From NCBI GenBank assembly GCA_002319925.1, contig DCFP01000078.1, positions 55,082-67,975 of the forward strand: DNA of 12,894 nt, in the 5' to 3' direction. This DNA comes from Holophagaceae bacterium UBA1801. Its GTDB lineage: Bacteria; Acidobacteriota; Holophagae; Holophagales; Holophagaceae. Below the pieces are notes generated by a model. It was given only the letters and a program-made list of their open reading frames with translations. It made no database searches and was not told the DNA's origin. Below are positions 12,509 to 12,894 of the stretch, piece after piece (the first letter of the stretch is position 1; every line of letters starts with the position of its first letter). Made by a program: the position numbers and the translations under genes.

Positions 12509-12894
12509 TCAAGGAGTCCTCGTGGGCGCCAACACCACACGGAAACCAACGGCCCAGCCGTGGTAGTTCGGGGTGGTTTGGAAACGTTTGGCCAAACTGC
12601 AGTAATAACTGTCGTCAATCCACGCTCCGCCACGGAAAATCTTATTTGAACCATTACTTGGCCCCGCCGGGTCCGTCTGTGGTGCACTTCCGTAGGTCCC
12701 AAACCAGTCCTGGCACCACTCATCTGCGTTTCCAGTCATGTCATAGAGGCCCCAGGCATTCGGGGTCTTCGTGCCCACGGGGTGCGTAGCATTCCCAGAA
12801 TTATCGGAATACCACGCGTAGGCCCCCAGCTGCGTCACGTCATCGCCAAAATAGAAGGCTGTGGTGCTGCCGGCCCGACAGGCATACTCCCACT
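12509..12894 (-). CDS. SUMF1/formylglycine-generating-enzyme-like protein, C-terminal part (cut by window edge)
   Basis: The visible 127 residues run from WEYACRAGSTTAFYFGDD at the right edge to the stop; the frame stays open across the edge, so the N-terminus lies outside. Typical FGE-sulfatase features are HPVGTKTPNAWGLYDMTGNA, EWCQDWFGTYG, IFRGGAWIDDSYYCSLAKR and the end GFRVVL. Genuine FGE oxidises a sulfatase cysteine to formylglycine using two active-site cysteines in the GGSYMCHRSYC region (human numbering 336 and 341). Here the first aligns with Asp and only the second (SYYC) is present, so enzymatic FGE activity is doubtful. Many bacterial proteins of this fold have other or unknown roles. 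An internal GTG at 12838 is not the start. Likely terminator downstream at 12451-12474. Confidence 0.9.
   Translation of the reverse strand, partial: WEYACRAGSTTAFYFGDDVTQLGAYAWYSDNSGNATHPVGTKTPNAWGLYDMTGNADEWCQDWFGTYGSAPQTDPAGPSNGSNKIFRGGAWIDDSYYCSLAKRFQTTPNYHGWAVGFRVVLAPTRTP

Overview
This is a compact bacterial window of high GC (I estimate a little over 60% by eye), with short intergenic gaps and several overlapping start/stop pairs. It carries no rRNA, tRNA, CRISPR array or recognisable insertion sequence. Nothing fixes the taxon. A GC-rich Gram-negative with chemoreceptors, perhaps a Holophaga/Geothrix-type acidobacterium or a deltaproteobacterial relative, is a guess from gene content only.

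Layout. At the left edge, on the minus strand, lie the 5' part of gnd (6-phosphogluconate dehydrogenase, cut by the window) and, upstream of it, an unusual ArsD-like protein. The ArsD-like protein combines an arsenic-metallochaperone fold, an AhpD/CMD-like domain and a cysteine-rich tail. Divergent from it, on the plus strand, are two tandem EamA/DMT transporter paralogs of identical length (303 aa, about 72% identical) and a small glutaredoxin-like protein. An AT-rich leader with nested inverted repeats and a sigma-28-like promoter then precedes a methyl-accepting chemotaxis protein.

The middle holds a translationally coupled pair, an isochorismatase-family hydrolase and a GlxA/AraC-type regulator. 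They run into a convergent single-domain DJ-1/PfpI protein resembling isonitrile hydratase. A patatin-like lipase with a modified oxyanion loop lies upstream of the PfpI gene on the minus strand. It is divergent from a membrane-associated methyltransferase-like protein.

The right part is a minus-strand pabA-pabB-pabC operon with overlapping genes, encoding p-aminobenzoate synthesis for folate. After a 306-bp gene-free stretch with a probable terminator comes the C-terminal end of a SUMF1/formylglycine-generating-enzyme-like protein, cut by the right window edge.

How the genes may work together. The pab operon is a complete pathway from chorismate plus glutamine to p-aminobenzoate. The isochorismatase, GlxA-type regulator and PfpI genes look like a small amide/nitrile-type catabolic locus; the substrate is unknown. 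The ArsD-like, double EamA and glutaredoxin genes form a divergent cluster that could handle a metal, metalloid or thiol conjugate. That link is inference from adjacency and from the ArsD protein's changed cysteines, and it is the most novel-looking part of the window.
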